Below are positions 24,421 to 36,280 of a DNA stretch of 64,000 nt, in pieces (position 1 is the stretch's first letter; every line of letters begins with the position of its first letter). The stretch spans positions 1,364,001 to 1,428,000 of the forward strand of contig NC_089567.1 of assembly GCF_040115645.1 (NCBI RefSeq), read 5' to 3'. The notes beneath the pieces were generated by a model. The model was not told the DNA's origin and ran no database searches. It saw nothing but the letters and a program-made list of their open reading frames with translations. The position numbers were made by a program, and so were the translations under genes. This stretch comes from Euwallacea fornicatus. Its lineage: Eukaryota; Arthropoda; Insecta; Coleoptera; Curculionidae.

Positions 24421-25433
24421 TTACGCCTACGCACTGCGATACTTATTCGGAGAATACCGTCTGGGTGCCAGACCACATGGCCCATCAGGCCAAAGCTAAG
24501 GGTACGCTTTGGTTGGGGAATGTGCTACTAGTCAAAAGAAGCTTTCTCTATAGGGATTATTGATTTGATGGTCAATTTGTTGGACCCGCGATATTCCCAG
24601 AAAAGCGACTAGTATAGATATTCCCCAGATGGCCGCGAGTTATGGGATTCGGTGTAGCCATAGCTTATAATGGTTCTTGGTGGTGGTGCGCCCCTGGTTG
24701 GAATTCTTCGGGGTTAGTACTTAAGGGATAATCGGAGTAATTTTCGCTCTCTTTTCCGCTCTTCCTGTTGTCTTGTCGGGTGAAAGCTGCGTCGGTGTCG
24801 GGATGTGATCCGAATCATATCGTGTAACCCGCCCAATGAGCATTCTCCCTCTTCTTTACTTAGACCAAGATTCTTACATTCTTTTGAGATAAGTGCAAAG
24901 CTAATACAGTCCATTTTTACATAAAACAAAGTGTCTTTGCCGTGTTTCATTTATCGAAGGAACATCCTCAACAAAGCCCAAAAGTAATAAATAAAGCCCA
25001 AAAAATTCTAGAGTATGCCGTTTTACGCTAATTTGAAAAGTTCCGATGACTTTCGGACGTATTCGGAAAAACTATAATTTTGGAAAAAAGGTTTTTACTT
25101 TCTTCTCAGCCGATCTGGCGAGACAATTCAAAATGACGGACGTTTTATCATTGCGAATTTTTAACCATTATTCATATGAAGTCGGTTAAATTGGGGCAGC
25201 CATCGATTTTCGGTAACCACCATCGACATGATTTTATTTTAGAAACGCTATCATTTTTTACATTTTTGAATTTTGTTTGTTTTTTGATTATGCTGATGCG
25301 TCATATGGTGAGGTTCATTCTTGCAATTTGGTAGAAATATCAAAAATTTTGTTTTTCCAAATACTGTTTTAAAAATAACAACAAAATAGGAAACGAGCAA
25401 AAAAATTATTAGAGGTGTTCGAAGGGTTCACCT
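24421..25433. other. unassigned stretch with a GC-richer block
   Basis: 24430-24850 is richer in G+C than its surroundings and could be a transposon UTR or host sequence; I recognise nothing in it. The minus-strand ORF 24714-24950 has no domain. Confidence 0.35.
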
Positions 25434-25760
25434 TCTGCATTCAAGGCATAGCTGCCTGTGTCTTCTTAAATTCTGCTTTAAGCTTGAAACGCCCCCTCTT
25501 TTCATTTTGGTCCTTAAAGTTGGGATGATCTTCTTTCACGGCTCATTAATATCGGTGGGTACAGATTTATAAATGAGGTCTTTCATTTTCCTTCTAATTA
25601 ATAATCCAATGAGGAAAGATCTGGTGAACGTGCCGGCCACTTTTGTATCTCCGTTGTTTGATATGATCCCATCTGCAAAAATTTAAAATAAATATTCAGC
25701 GATTCTCTTAGCGTTATGTGGCGCGGCATCATCTCGTTGAAACTAGGGATTATTCCAAAG
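25434..25760 (-). pseudogene. DD41D transposase C-terminal fragment
   Basis: On the minus strand: a degraded second-D region (QRDDAAPHNA-like, about 25745), then IQKWPARSPDLSSLDY at about 25640, then GKMKDLIYKSVPTDINEP and a run matching the family C-terminus. The third catalytic D of the SPDL..LDY motif is visible. No first-D region or N-terminus was found upstream, and I found no TIR pair, so it is an isolated fragment. Confidence 0.7.
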
Positions 25761-27284
25761 CAAGACTCACACGTCTAAAAACACGTACCTCGAGGATAGC
25801 GGGACTGGTAAGTAACATGTTTTTTCCAAACAATAATAATTGCAGATCATGAAGTCCTCATGGAAATTTAATGAATATTACATCATGATTCAAGTGCAAA
25901 CCTCATGCATTGTAAATGACATGTCGACATTTCAATTTTAATACGATCACAAAAGGCTTATTCTCTGAGTTTATTTATGATTTTTAGTTCGCAGTATGGA
26001 ATGCCTTCAACTTGTCGGAAACGGGCTTCGAAAAATATTATTTTTCAAAGATAATGGCGGGCGTGAGGTGTTCTTTTTACGGCACAGCTTGACGTCCCGA
26101 TGAATTTTTCGATTTTCGTGCCAAAAGGCACTGGCGTATGAGGTAAATGGATAAATAATGCACTTTCTAGACGGAAATAGAACTGTATTGTACGTCAAGT
26201 GGTTCGAACATTATTTGGTGATGTATAGAATAGCCGGGCTTTATTGAAATTGGTTTTTAAAGTTCAAAGTAAATTCGACATTCTGCCGGCAGCAAGTTAA
26301 TTTTTTTTATTAAAACAAAGCTTTGCGTGTTGATGGCGCTGATAATATTATCTATCAACGATAAAACCGTATAATAGCCTCGTTAAGCCCTGATAAATTG
26401 TTTTCGAAAAAATTGTCCTGTAAAAGTTAAATAAACCATAATTAAACTATTTAGATCCCTTGTTCGGAATATATTATTATACTGTAAGGTAATTTATGTC
26501 GGCTACTAAATTCCAGCTCTATTACGGAAACAGTTAAAACATGACATTCCGGCCATAAATTTTGGTTTCTGGACCACGCATTTTGTGCGTTCGTTCGAGT
26601 TAGCATTCGTTTCAATGCTTGCAAAATTTCTGAGTTATGTAGCTCAAATTCGCTTTCGAAATCTCCACATTTGCAACTCTTTCAGGTACTCGCAGAACTC
26701 TTTAATGTATGACCCACATTTTATTAGAGATTGGCAAAGGGACCTTTTTATATGGAAAAATTGGATGTTAACTGAAAAATTACAAGCAATCAATTGATTT
26801 AATAAATGTCGGTTGGAGATAGTAAATTGCAATTTCAGGGCAGCACTTTGGCGAATATGGGAATTTGAGGCTGCTCTATCGAATAAGAGAGAACTCCTAA
26901 TAAATCGCAACGGGACCGTATATATGGCTTGAAAAATGCATTTTAGTCATCCGTTTAAATGATAAATGTCCTAGTAGATTCGAGAAAATAACGCTTAGAA
27001 CGACAGTTATTAGTTTGCCAGTCGCCGGTTTTGGGTTGCGTCTAATTTATTCGCTTCATTATTTTTATTCAGTTTGTTGCATTAGGATGTTGATTATTGA
27101 CTGCTGACAATTTACACGATTCAGGCATATTTCAATAATTTATAGCCGTATGATGAAAGTTTGACGTGACAGCTAAGGTGAGCTTTACAATCAGTTTTTC
27201 ATATCGCCTAACCGACAAACGAGAGAACTTTCATTTCTAATTTGCGCAAATTGCCAAGTCCACGTAACACAAGCAACTCATCCA
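25761..27284. other. unassigned stretch
   Basis: No supported gene or repeat. A minus-strand ORF at 26644-26910 (88 codons) overlaps a plus-strand one and has no domain. Confidence 0.35.
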
Positions 27285-29110
27285 TACAGGGTGTCCTAGG
27301 GAAAACTATCCACCGAGAATATCCCTTCTGTCGTTTACTAGACAAAACCGGGAAACACATCAACTTCGATAGGGAGGGGGCATTATTTTGTGGAAAAGTT
27401 GTTTTGGACACGTCATCTCTTTTTCCCTGCTAACCACCCCATTGAAATTTTCAAATTGGAAAAGGTGTCGTGTTATACCTCGTTTGAAAGGTAATTTTAT
27501 TCGCGACATGACCAAGCTTTTATGTTTTTTTTTGTACATCAGTCTCGCACCAATTGAACAAGAACTAAATAACTTGATTTTAACCATTTTTACCGATATT
27601 TTATGTATTTTATTTGAAAGAAACTTAGAAAATGACCTTCAGTGACTTTCATGCGCAAGTGCAGCTGATTTGCAAAATGTCGTCGCGCATGATGTAACAT
27701 TTGTGACGTCATTCACTTCTACTCTGCGAAGATTCGGGCTCGTACCTTCTAAAGGGAATCAAATTGCATGTCTTTGATTTTGATCTTCAAATGTCCCCAT
27801 AAGAAAAAATCTAGGGGACTAAAGTTGGGAGATCTCGCTGGCCACTCCACTGGACCTCTTCTGCCAATCCATGTTCCAGGACATCATCAGGGGACCTTGT
27901 ACAAGTATTTCAGTTGTAGTGGGAGATAAGGCGTCTCGTGGGAGTTCTAGATAATATTCTTCGTTTAAGTTTCCTGCAATGAAAACTGGTCCAACAATGT
28001 GATCACCCAAAACTCTTGCTAAACGTAAGGTTGTTGAATGTAGCTCTCTCAGAACAAAAGAGAATTGAAGTAACTCCAATAACGACAGTTATATCGGTTA
28101 CCTTCATCATTTAAATAGAACGAACATCCATCAGAGAATGTTGTATTATACAACAAATGTCAGTTTAATTGTAACATAGAACTAAAGGACTCACAGAATT
28201 CTAATCGACGGTCGAAATCATTCTCATTTATTTCTTGTGCTAGTTTTATGATATACAGGTGGAATGTTGCTTCTTTTGAAATTCTGTGAACAGTACCTGT
28301 TGGAACGCCGAATTCCTTAACAATACATTTCGTGCAAACGTTCTGTCGTTCATTTGAACATGTCCCAGAACAATAATTTGAACTTCATCATATCTCATTG
28401 GACGGTTAATTTTGTGTTTTTATTTTGGACGAAACTAGTCTCGTTCAATTTTATAAGCGACTCGGATACATAAGGGCGACATACCATTTCATCAGGATTT
28501 CTGATTTAAATTCAAGGCACGTACTGCTGTTCTTGCAGAATTATTGTTTCTGTAATACAGACTCACAATTTCGATTCTCCCTCGTAACGTGTAGACCATT
28601 TTAATCGAATTAAAAATTGAACGAACTGCAAAGTGATGTCTTGGCACGAAATACTAAAACCATTAAGTACACACGAAAATATTAATAAATTATTTTTCCA
28701 AAAAAATTAGGGTTTATCAATTTTAAATGGAATATCAAGGTTGTCATTGTTATTAATAGATGTGGGACCTCGAGACAGATAAGCATTCATTACAATAACA
28801 TTAATGGTTAGAACCAAGTTCTTTGGTTTTTGTTTCATATTTACAACACCGACGTACAAAAATAAAAAAATAAAAGCCTGACTATGTGGAAAATGAAATT
28901 ATCTTTCCACCGAGGTACAACACAATCCTTTTTCCCATTTTAAAATTTCAAATGGGCAGTTCTCAGGGATAGAGGGATGACATTTCGAAAAAATTTTTTT
29001 CCTCAAATGATGTCCCCTTTCTATCAAAGTTGATTTTGTTTTATCCTTTTTTTTTAACTATACAAAGAAAAGATATTGAAGGTGGATACTTTTCCCTGGG
29101 ACACCCTGTA
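27285..29110. mobile_element. DD41D transposon with ~290-bp TIRs
   Basis: Ends TACAGGGTGTCCTAGGGAAA at 27285 and TTTCCCTGGGACACCCTGTA ending at 29110 are mutual inverse complements. Pairing continues inward through GTCATCYCT...CCCTG and ACCTCG(G/T)..GAAAG to about 27580 and 28820. The transposase relic lies between on the minus strand. Confidence 0.88.
27770..28599 (-). pseudogene. DD41D transposase relic
   Basis: Starts at ATG 28599 with MVYTLRGRIEIVSLYYRNNN then SARTAVRALN, the family's first HTH. The middle is badly eroded (28500-28090). Then comes 'GDHIVGPVFIAGNLNEEYYL' with ELPRDAL near 27990. The third-D region is readable only across frameshifts (PLDFFLWGHLK-like words at about 27790). 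Stops and frame changes throughout make it inactive. Assignment rests on the N-terminal motif and the IVGPVFIxGNLN motif, shared with the copy at 5533-6440. Confidence 0.75.
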
Positions 29111-29424
29111 TAAGATCCAATACCCGAATTGACGACTATTCCGACGTAGAAAAAGACATCTAGAAAAGGATTGCGTGGAAGGTTCCAAATCGAGAAATGG
29201 GCCGCAAACCCTAAAATAGATCTAATTCTTGAATTATTTCCAGTTACTTGCATGATTTTGCATAGAAACCTTTAATACGTAACAAGCTTAGGCTAACTTT
29301 TCCAGTCTCATTCCAATTAGAATATTATTAAATTAGGTCACGAACATGAACGTATCGATTTGAGTGCCCTTCAGGATCATTAATTTTTTCCATTTACTCT
29401 GAATAATTTTTAAATACATTGCTT

Positions 29425-29640
29425 GTGACTTTTTATATCCGACTATTCGACTTTCTTAAGCCCTCATATGGAACAGAGCGAGAAAACCTAATAAATAGCT
29501 TTCATGAGGCCACTTTACCTTCCGATTTCTCATGTTCCACTCTAGGAGCTAGTTGTCAGGACGTCATTACCGTTATAAATCTGACACTTAACACACTCAT
29601 ATAACCTTTAAGATGGTACGAGGATGTGTACGAGTTTAGT
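29425..29640 (+). repeat. dispersed ~200-bp repeat, copy 1
   Basis: Shares long words with 44470-44680: CCCTYATATGVAACAGAGCG, TAGCTTTCATRAGGCCACTT, CAGGACRTCATTACCGTTAT. No TIR, tail or coding is evident; the family is not recognised. Confidence 0.75.
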
Positions 29641-30689
29641 GGCTACTCTGTGGCTGTATGTGGTTTTTAAGTATTTTGGAATTTCAAATCAACCTTTTCT
29701 CGTACGTACTGCTTAGAGGAATACTATGGATAATACGATAGGAAAAGAGAATATATATATATGGCCTTTCGAGTCCGATGTGCTATCGTTGTTATCTGTG
29801 AAACGGTAAGATTAAAAAATCGGTTAAATTAGAAAAAATGTGCCAAATTTAATACTCTTTGAAGAATTGAAAACAATCTTACCTGATGATTTTTAGCTTC
29901 CAAGTTATCATTTAAAAACTAAGATTTTCTAAACAAATCCAAAATTAAAAGCTTTTCGGTAAAATATTTGATACAAAATTTTTTATAGCTTACGTTTATA
30001 AACCAGTATATTTCTAAATGTTAAATATTGCTTAGTTTTTAAGGTAATAATAATTTGAATTTTTTAAATACGGACCTGCGTAATTTTGGTAGATTTTTAA
30101 AAGTCCTGATGACCTCGTTACAATAATGATGTGATAGAATTTTTTGACGTTTTAATTTAAAAAAACGTATTTTTATTTTTTTCCCAAATGAGCTAGGATA
30201 ATCCTGGAGCTTTAAATGAAAAATGCAATTATTATGTCGCTCAAAAATGTTGTGCAGACAAGTAAATGTTCAATAAGGCCATAGGTTCGTAAATTGTGCA
30301 ACGATAACAAAAGTAATAATTCGTCCCTTAATTTTAAATGAAACTGAACATCCTGAAATGAAAAATAAAGTTTTAGGATGAGGTTCTCTTCTGTCCGAAC
30401 ATAAATTTGGATAAACTTGTGAAGTATTTTTAACATTTAAAAATTCTCTAATGCAAACGAACAGCGAATCCGTTTCTTTTCTCGCTTGAAAAATACAATT
30501 AATATTAAAATTATTACGCCAATGGAATTGAAAAAACTATTGAAACATTATTTTGTCATCGGTTTTGCGATCTCGGATCAGATAAGACATCAGTAAAGCG
30601 AACATACTCAAGTTTCAAATTTTTCTTTTGCTTCTTGATTCCTAAACTACAAAAGAAATAAAAAAATCTGAACAATTTACAAACGTGAC

Positions 30690-31420
30690 CGTAGCACTAT
30701 CAGGGGAGTTCAAAGGCGAAATCTATCCTTGGAATTCGGGAGAGTCTGAATCAGACCGAGGTGTCCAGAATGGCTTCCTTCAGCTTAAATAAAGAAAAGG
30801 GACAGGAAATTCAGGTCGGTCCCTACTACCCCAATAACATCAAACCTAGAATCAAAGAGACCAGTATTAGATCGATCGACCATATGTAAAACAATTACTT
30901 TCAACACAGAAACTACAGGAACAACAATGCTACAGGGTCCAACATTTTTATGCATAATCGTCGTCTTAACAAGCATTACGATCTCTAGAGTGGAGTCCGT
31001 GAGGTGAGAGGAGTGGAGAGAAGGAAAGAACTCAACTCAAACCGGGATATCATTATTACGCAATAGAACAATGTTCTTCTCAAAGCAAACGGCGAAGCTG
31101 TAACCATGGAAACCCTCCAATTACTGATTTACCAAAAAGTGGTAAAACCTTTCAAACGAATCCTTAATATTAAAACCACAACACAAAGCAAAACACACTG
31201 CGAGATAACTCCTTCCTGCTCAATAGTGGCTACAGAAGTGCACCTGGAAATGATAGATCCTACGTTCCCGAAAAATTTGGAAAAGTAGAGCATCCAGATC
31301 AGATCGAGCAGGAGAAGCATTTCTGAGCGAGGGAATGCGCCAATTTTCATGATGAGACTCATAACGGGACACCTCACAACATATGATAGGTTAGTGAACG
31401 ACAAGATGGTTTACTTTCAT
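30690..31420 (+). other. unidentified coding-like segment
   Basis: Richer in G+C than its surroundings and open for long runs. A 60-codon frame at 31106-31288 (METLQLLIYQKVVKPFKRIL) is followed after a stop by 'GNAPIFMMRLITGHLTTYDR'. The RLITGH word recalls the C-terminal region of LINE polymerases but is too short to assign. It may be retroelement-derived. I do not name a function. Confidence 0.3.
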
Positions 31421-31759
31421 AATCCTTTAAATTTTGGAAATGTTCGGAATTAACCCTTAAGCGGGCGCGTCCAGATTGCATGCGTAAGTACTCGCATAGG
31501 GCACTGCGTGCACATAATATATATTTTGGTTTTTAACGTCATTTCATTCCTTAGACGTAGGAATTGAGATTTATTTATGTAAAGAAAACTAATTACCTTT
31601 TAATTAATAAAAAAATTATTTTAATATTGTAATTATATATAAATTATATTGTTTGCAAGCGAATTTGTTCCATGTGGTATACAAAGTAGTTGTGTTGATC
31701 CGTTTCGCTTATGAACAGGTATTGCATCGATCTTTGGATTGTTGTCCCACTAGCCGTTC

Positions 31760-32885
31760 CTCAGAGTCTTTTTGGATAACGTATTTTTGACAAAACAGAG
31801 TTTATGTTGATTGGAAGTGTAGGAATAACGACTCGTTCAATCCGACGAGGTCTCATTAGACCAAACGCCATGTTTTTTCTTTTTTTTTTTTTTTTTAATA
31901 AAACTCGCCTTTTTAAAGGCGTCTCGATGTTTATGCCCTTATTTAGTATTTGAGAATTGATGCGCCCTATATTCAATAATGCAGAAAATATGCCAAAGAG
32001 ATTCCCTTTTTTTTCCTCTGGACACGAAATATCAATTGTGGAACTGGACGACAGTGTTAATACCACCCTTAGTTGAATTATAAAACATAATATTGGGCTT
32101 GTCGGTTTCGTTATTTATTGAATCGTCCGAGTGCATAGTAGAATCAAAATGATATTTTTCCTGGCACAAACGACACTAGACCAATATCCTTTGAAAAACC
32201 AAAGTGTGAACTTTTGATTACTGTGTTTTTATTAAGTAATAAGTCAGGCGGTATCTCATGTTTGTTCTTTTTCAACGTTCCTACAAACGTAATTTTATCT
32301 TTTAGGAGGGATTTGGCTAGCGGGACACTAGTGTACCAGTTGTCACATGTTAAACTACGATTTGTATCCTTAATGTCTGGTGCTAACCTATTTACGATAT
32401 CTGTTAGAGTATTTTTTACTGAACATTTCCTGTCTAGGTCGATTCCCGCAATATACTTCTAAGTTAATGATGTATGAGGTTTTTGAGTAAAATGTCGCAA
32501 ACATTTTAATTCCATACTCGGGTCGCTTATTCGGTATGTATTGCATCAAACTACAGTGCTCTCTAAGAGATTCTAGCTTTCCGTCAATAGTATCAAATTG
32601 AACTACATTGCAACTGGCTTTGGAGTTTGTCAAAAAGCTATCCAATATTGTACGGACTGCAGCTGATTTTTCAACTTTCATCCTTTCTCCACGTGACTCT
32701 TTGTTAACGAAATGAATACGTCCTAGCAGAGACAACAACCTCTAAATACTTCAATTCTAGTATCATCATCATCATCATCATCAATCCAAAGTACAAGAAA
32801 ATTAGGGTATTTGGCTTTTTTTCACACCAGCTAGGAGGAGCACTCCTAAGAAAGCCATCACTTTAGTTCTCGAAGCTATCTAGGC
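31760..32885 (-). pseudogene. piggyBac transposase relic
   Basis: On the minus strand: MAFLGVLLLAGVKKSQIP (about 32850-32800), the LkaflGlllxxGv motif before the core; then 'NVVQFDTIDGKLESLREHCS' and LMQYIPNKRPEYGIKMF (32590-32490), matching the piggyBac DE-LxxFRGRxxFxqYxPxKPxKYGIK box; then LTCDNWYTSVPLAKSLLK (about 32340), which holds a catalytic D; then MHSDDSI and FYNSTKGGINTVVQFHN (about 32070), where the usual GVDxxDQ has lost its D (N and V instead). A frameshift precedes the last part. A (GAT)n run at 32762-32783 encodes a poly-Asp stretch. It is inactive; the N-terminus may lie at about 35480-35270, beyond the insertions. Confidence 0.85.
32762..32783. repeat. (ATC)n microsatellite
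   Basis: Seven ATC units within the piggyBac relic, read as Asp codons on the minus strand. Confidence 0.9.
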
Positions 32886-32914
32886 ATCGCGTTCTCTACG
32901 ATGTTTTGCAAGTA

Positions 32915-33490
32915 TACAGGGTGTTAATTAAGTACATGCAGATATTGCAAGGGACGAATCTCTGACCGATTCCAATACAAAAAGTTACCATTAACATATG
33001 GTCGCAACGGCTCCGTTTAAGAGATACAGAGTGTTTAAATTTGAATTTTAATTTGGTGTCCTGTGAACATTTTTGGATACAGATGAGTCAATCGGATGGA
33101 ATTTAATAGATATTCCCCAAGAGTACTTTTTTGAATAAAACTACATGTACAATAATGCTGTTAATACAAAAGTGACCTACAGTGTGGGGCAAAAAAGTTA
33201 GGGACAATTTAAACGTGACGAAACCCTGTACGTGGCGCCCTCTACCGGTAATAAAAAAAACTAAGATAACATTTGAGTTTTGCATCATAAAAAACCCGCG
33301 AATATTAAATTTAATCCAATTGACTCATCTGTGTCCACAAATATTCACAGGAAACCAAATTTAAATTTAAACACTCTGTATCTCTTAAATGGAGCCGCTG
33401 CGACCATATGTTAATAGGAACTTTTTGTATTGGAATTGGTCAGAGATTCGTCCCTTGAAATATCTGCATGTACTTAATTAACACCCTGTA
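32915..33490. mobile_element. MITE with ends duplicated at exactly 110 bp
   Basis: TACAGGGTGTTAATTAAGTA at 32915 is inverted at 33471-33490. The second copy TACAGAGTGTTTAAATTT at 33025 is inverted ending at 33380. TA flanks both ends. Arms of about 200 bp pair closely; there is no coding. It is inserted in the piggyBac relic. Confidence 0.95.
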
Positions 33491-33502
33491 TAGTTTTGGA
33501 TA

Positions 33503-35266
33503 TACAGTGTGAGTCGCGAACTTGGAACATATTCAGTAAATTAAAGACAGCTTTTTTTCGAAAATATGCTCGGACACCTCGATTAGTATTTTAAATGATG
33601 TAAAAACTTTTTATACAGCGTGTCTCAAATTTGAGATATGACGTCATCGATTTTTTTTTCAATGGAAATTCTAATGTTCTATGACATGCCAAAAGGTATT
33701 CGTTCATTATTTTTTGTCAGACTGGGTTGACGTCTTATCACAATGTTGAACAAGTAAGAAAAGCAGCATCACACTCCAGTTGTATTGAGTGAGGATATTT
33801 ATTAGTTTATCGTTTTGTGAGAAACATCGTTTGTTGGAAAATCGACCAAAATTCCGTACTTAACTGAAACCAACAAAATTAAAGTTTTAATGATGATTGG
33901 ACACGGAGATAGGAAAAGAACACAAAATGAAGTTATTCATTTATTGAGAGAGAAATATCCTGATTTGCTACTCGCATCACAAAGTATCGTAAAAAAGGTT
34001 GAAAAACAGTTTCGGAAAAATGGGCATTTAAGAAAAACAAACAATCCTCGTCAGAGTGCACTTAATGATGAGGTCAAAATCAATGTACTTCTCCCTGTTC
34101 AAGAAAATCCTCATGTCTCCACTAAGCAAATACCTAGGGAACTTGAAATTGGCCAGTTTTCGGTGGCAAGAATCCTTAAAGTCCAAAAATTCCATCTTTA
34201 TAAAATGGCAATCTTCCAGGGACTCACCAAAGATAATCCAGATACAAGACTCCAGTTTTGCGAACAATTAATGGATCTACTAGACAGAAATGCTCGAAAC
34301 ATGGAAAACGTCCTGTTTTCTTATAAATAGACGTTCATGTTAAATGGTGAGATAAATCGTCAAAATTGTCGTTATTGGGTAGGTAACAACCCATACTGGA
34401 TGAAGGAAGGCCATACTCAACGTCTAAAAAAAACATTGTTTGAGCAGGGATTGTTGATGATCGAGTAATAGGACCAATTTTCTTACAAGCATATCTCAAT
34501 GGAGCGGAATATTTAGAGTTCTTGCAGGAAGAACTAGTTCCGAATTTGGTTACTCTATTTCCTGATCCGGTTGAAGCCGATATCCGGAATAGAAACATCT
34601 GGTTTCGATAAGACGGGGCTCCTCCTTATTTTTGTAGGACTTGTCCGTGAGCATCTGGATGATGTATTTACAGACAGCTGGATTGGTAGAAGAGGACTCT
34701 TTGTATGACTACCCAGGTATCCGGATTTAACACCTATGAACGATTTCTTATGAGTATACTTGAAAAGCACAGTTTTTAAGACCAAACTGGAAAACATTGA
34801 GAAGTTGCAAGAATGAATAAGGGAAAAGTGGAGGTTAATTTCCGCCGAAGTAATTAGAAATGTTCAAAACGAGCTACAGTTCCGTTTAGAGTATTGTCAG
34901 TTAGTAAATGGAGAACATTTTGAGCATTTACTGAAGAAAGATTATGGAGTTGAATTAGATTTCTTGATTTTTCCAATTAGTTTACGTTTGTTAAAAATCT
35001 TTTAAACGATAAGGATTAACAATTGGACATTTTGTACGCATGTGTAAGTTGATATACACTCTAAGAATAGTCATAAAAAATTAGGATTGCCATTTAGAAA
35101 AATAGTCGATTACGTGATATCTCAAATTTGGGACACGCTATATAAAGATTTCTTACATCAAAAAGAGCACGATTTAAAATGCTAATCGATGTGTTCGAGC
35201 ATATTTCCGAAAAAAAAACTGTCTTTGATTTACTGAATTTACTCCTAGGGAGAGACTCGTACTGTA
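33503..35266 (+). mobile_element. DD41D transposon with ends duplicated at ~111 bp
   Basis: Outer ends TACAGTGTGAGTCGCGAACT at 33503 and AGACTCGTACTGTA ending at 35266. Inner ends TACAGCGTGTCTCAAATTTG at 33614 and CAAATTTGGGACACGCTA ending at 35140. The transposase relic lies on the plus strand between them. It therefore links the two-tier end architecture to a DD41D transposase. Confidence 0.9.
33869..35005 (+). pseudogene. DD41D transposase relic
   Basis: Open from TETNKIKVLMMIGHGDRKRT through the first HTH (VIHLLREKYPDL, SQSIVKKVEKQFRKNGH) and the second (STKQIPRELEIGQFSVARIL) to FSYK then TAG at 34328. The family motif is FSDEATF, so the first catalytic D has become Y and the next E has become K. 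It continues FMLNGEINRQNCRYW, frameshifts in an A-run near 34430, and reads GPIFLQAYLNGAEYLEFLQE, then WFR*DGAPPYF with the second D, then REHLDDVFTDSWIGRRG, PDLTPMND, and a C-terminus ending HFEHLL near 34935. It is the most complete family member in the window but clearly dead. Confidence 0.92.
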
Positions 35267-36280
35267 TGTCCTGACTCGTTGTTATGATCAATTTGTTGAA
35301 GGCAAATATCATCATTCATCAATTAACGATTTTCAACTTTTTGCAGTTCTAAAAATTGTGAATATTACGAAAATGAATTATATTTTTACCGTCAATCAAA
35401 ATATAATTAACGTTTATTAATTTAAAAAATATATATTGCAAAGAATGTAAAAGGAGAAAAAACTCACATTAGTGTTCGCGCCGGAGCACTCTGTGCACTT
35501 TTCGAATATTCAGACACAGGAACGTTCATATCTAAAAATTCCTTCACCGAAACTAACATCTGCTCACATCCCTGCTAAACAATATATCACTGATAGGTTA
35601 GGTGGGGTTGGAGTGAATTTGAAGCGCGTGGAAACGACCAATTGTGATTTGCAATAAGACGAAACACTCAGTACTACTACGTGAGCACTTAAGGGTTACA
35701 AGTCTATTTTTACTAATTTGTTATTGATTACCTATGGCTTCATTGCTTCATGAATAATATATTTGCTAAGATAACATTTTTGGGCTACGTAATAATTACA
35801 TTTTTTATTTAGAGCTGCAAGCTTATTGGGAGAAAAATGAAGATACCTTTTCTCAAATTAAAACGTAAAATAATTTTATCATATCATTATTGTAAAGGGA
35901 TTACTCGGGACTTTTAAAAATCTACTAAAAATACACAGGTTCGCATTTAAAAAGGGCAAATTGTTGCCAATGTCTCAAAAACTAATCAATTTTTTGAAAA
36001 TTTGTAAATTTACTATTTTATAGACTTAAGAAAATTACAAAATTTTTGCTTCAAATATTTTATTGAAGAAACTGTAAGTTTTTTATTTATTTAGAAAATT
36101 ACATTTTGTCAAATTTTCGTTTTTCTATGGCAACTTGGTAACTAAAAATCGTTTGGCAACATCGTTTTCAGGTCTTGAAAGAGTGTTAAATTTGGCACAT
36201 TTTTCCTAATATAACCCAGCCGCAACTCTTACCGTTTAAGAGATAACAATGGCGGCATATCGGATTTGGAGCACCCCGTA

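Larger units (their letters stand above)
31454..35695 (-). mobile_element. piggyBac-like element split by two later insertions
   Basis: The left end is TTAA followed by CCCTTAAGCGGGCGCG at 31454. The right end, read inverted from 35695, is CCCTTAAGTGCTCACG, next to TTAC, one base off the TTAA target. A MITE (32915-33490) and a DD41D element (33503-35266) sit inside, only 12 bp apart. Without them the element would be about 1.9 kb. The transposase reads on the minus strand. Confidence 0.75.
29760..36280. mobile_element. ~530-bp inverted arms around a transposon nest
   Basis: 29760-30290 and 35745-36280 are inverted copies (AAAAAATGTGCCAAATTTAA near 29840 against its complement near 36200; AGATTTTTAAAAGTCC near 30090 against its complement near 35910). 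The ends read TATGGCCTTTCGAGTCCGAT and TACGGGGTGCTCCAAATCCGAT. They may be the two TIRs of one old element into which a piggyBac inserted, or two separate copies in opposite orientation. Confidence 0.65.
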
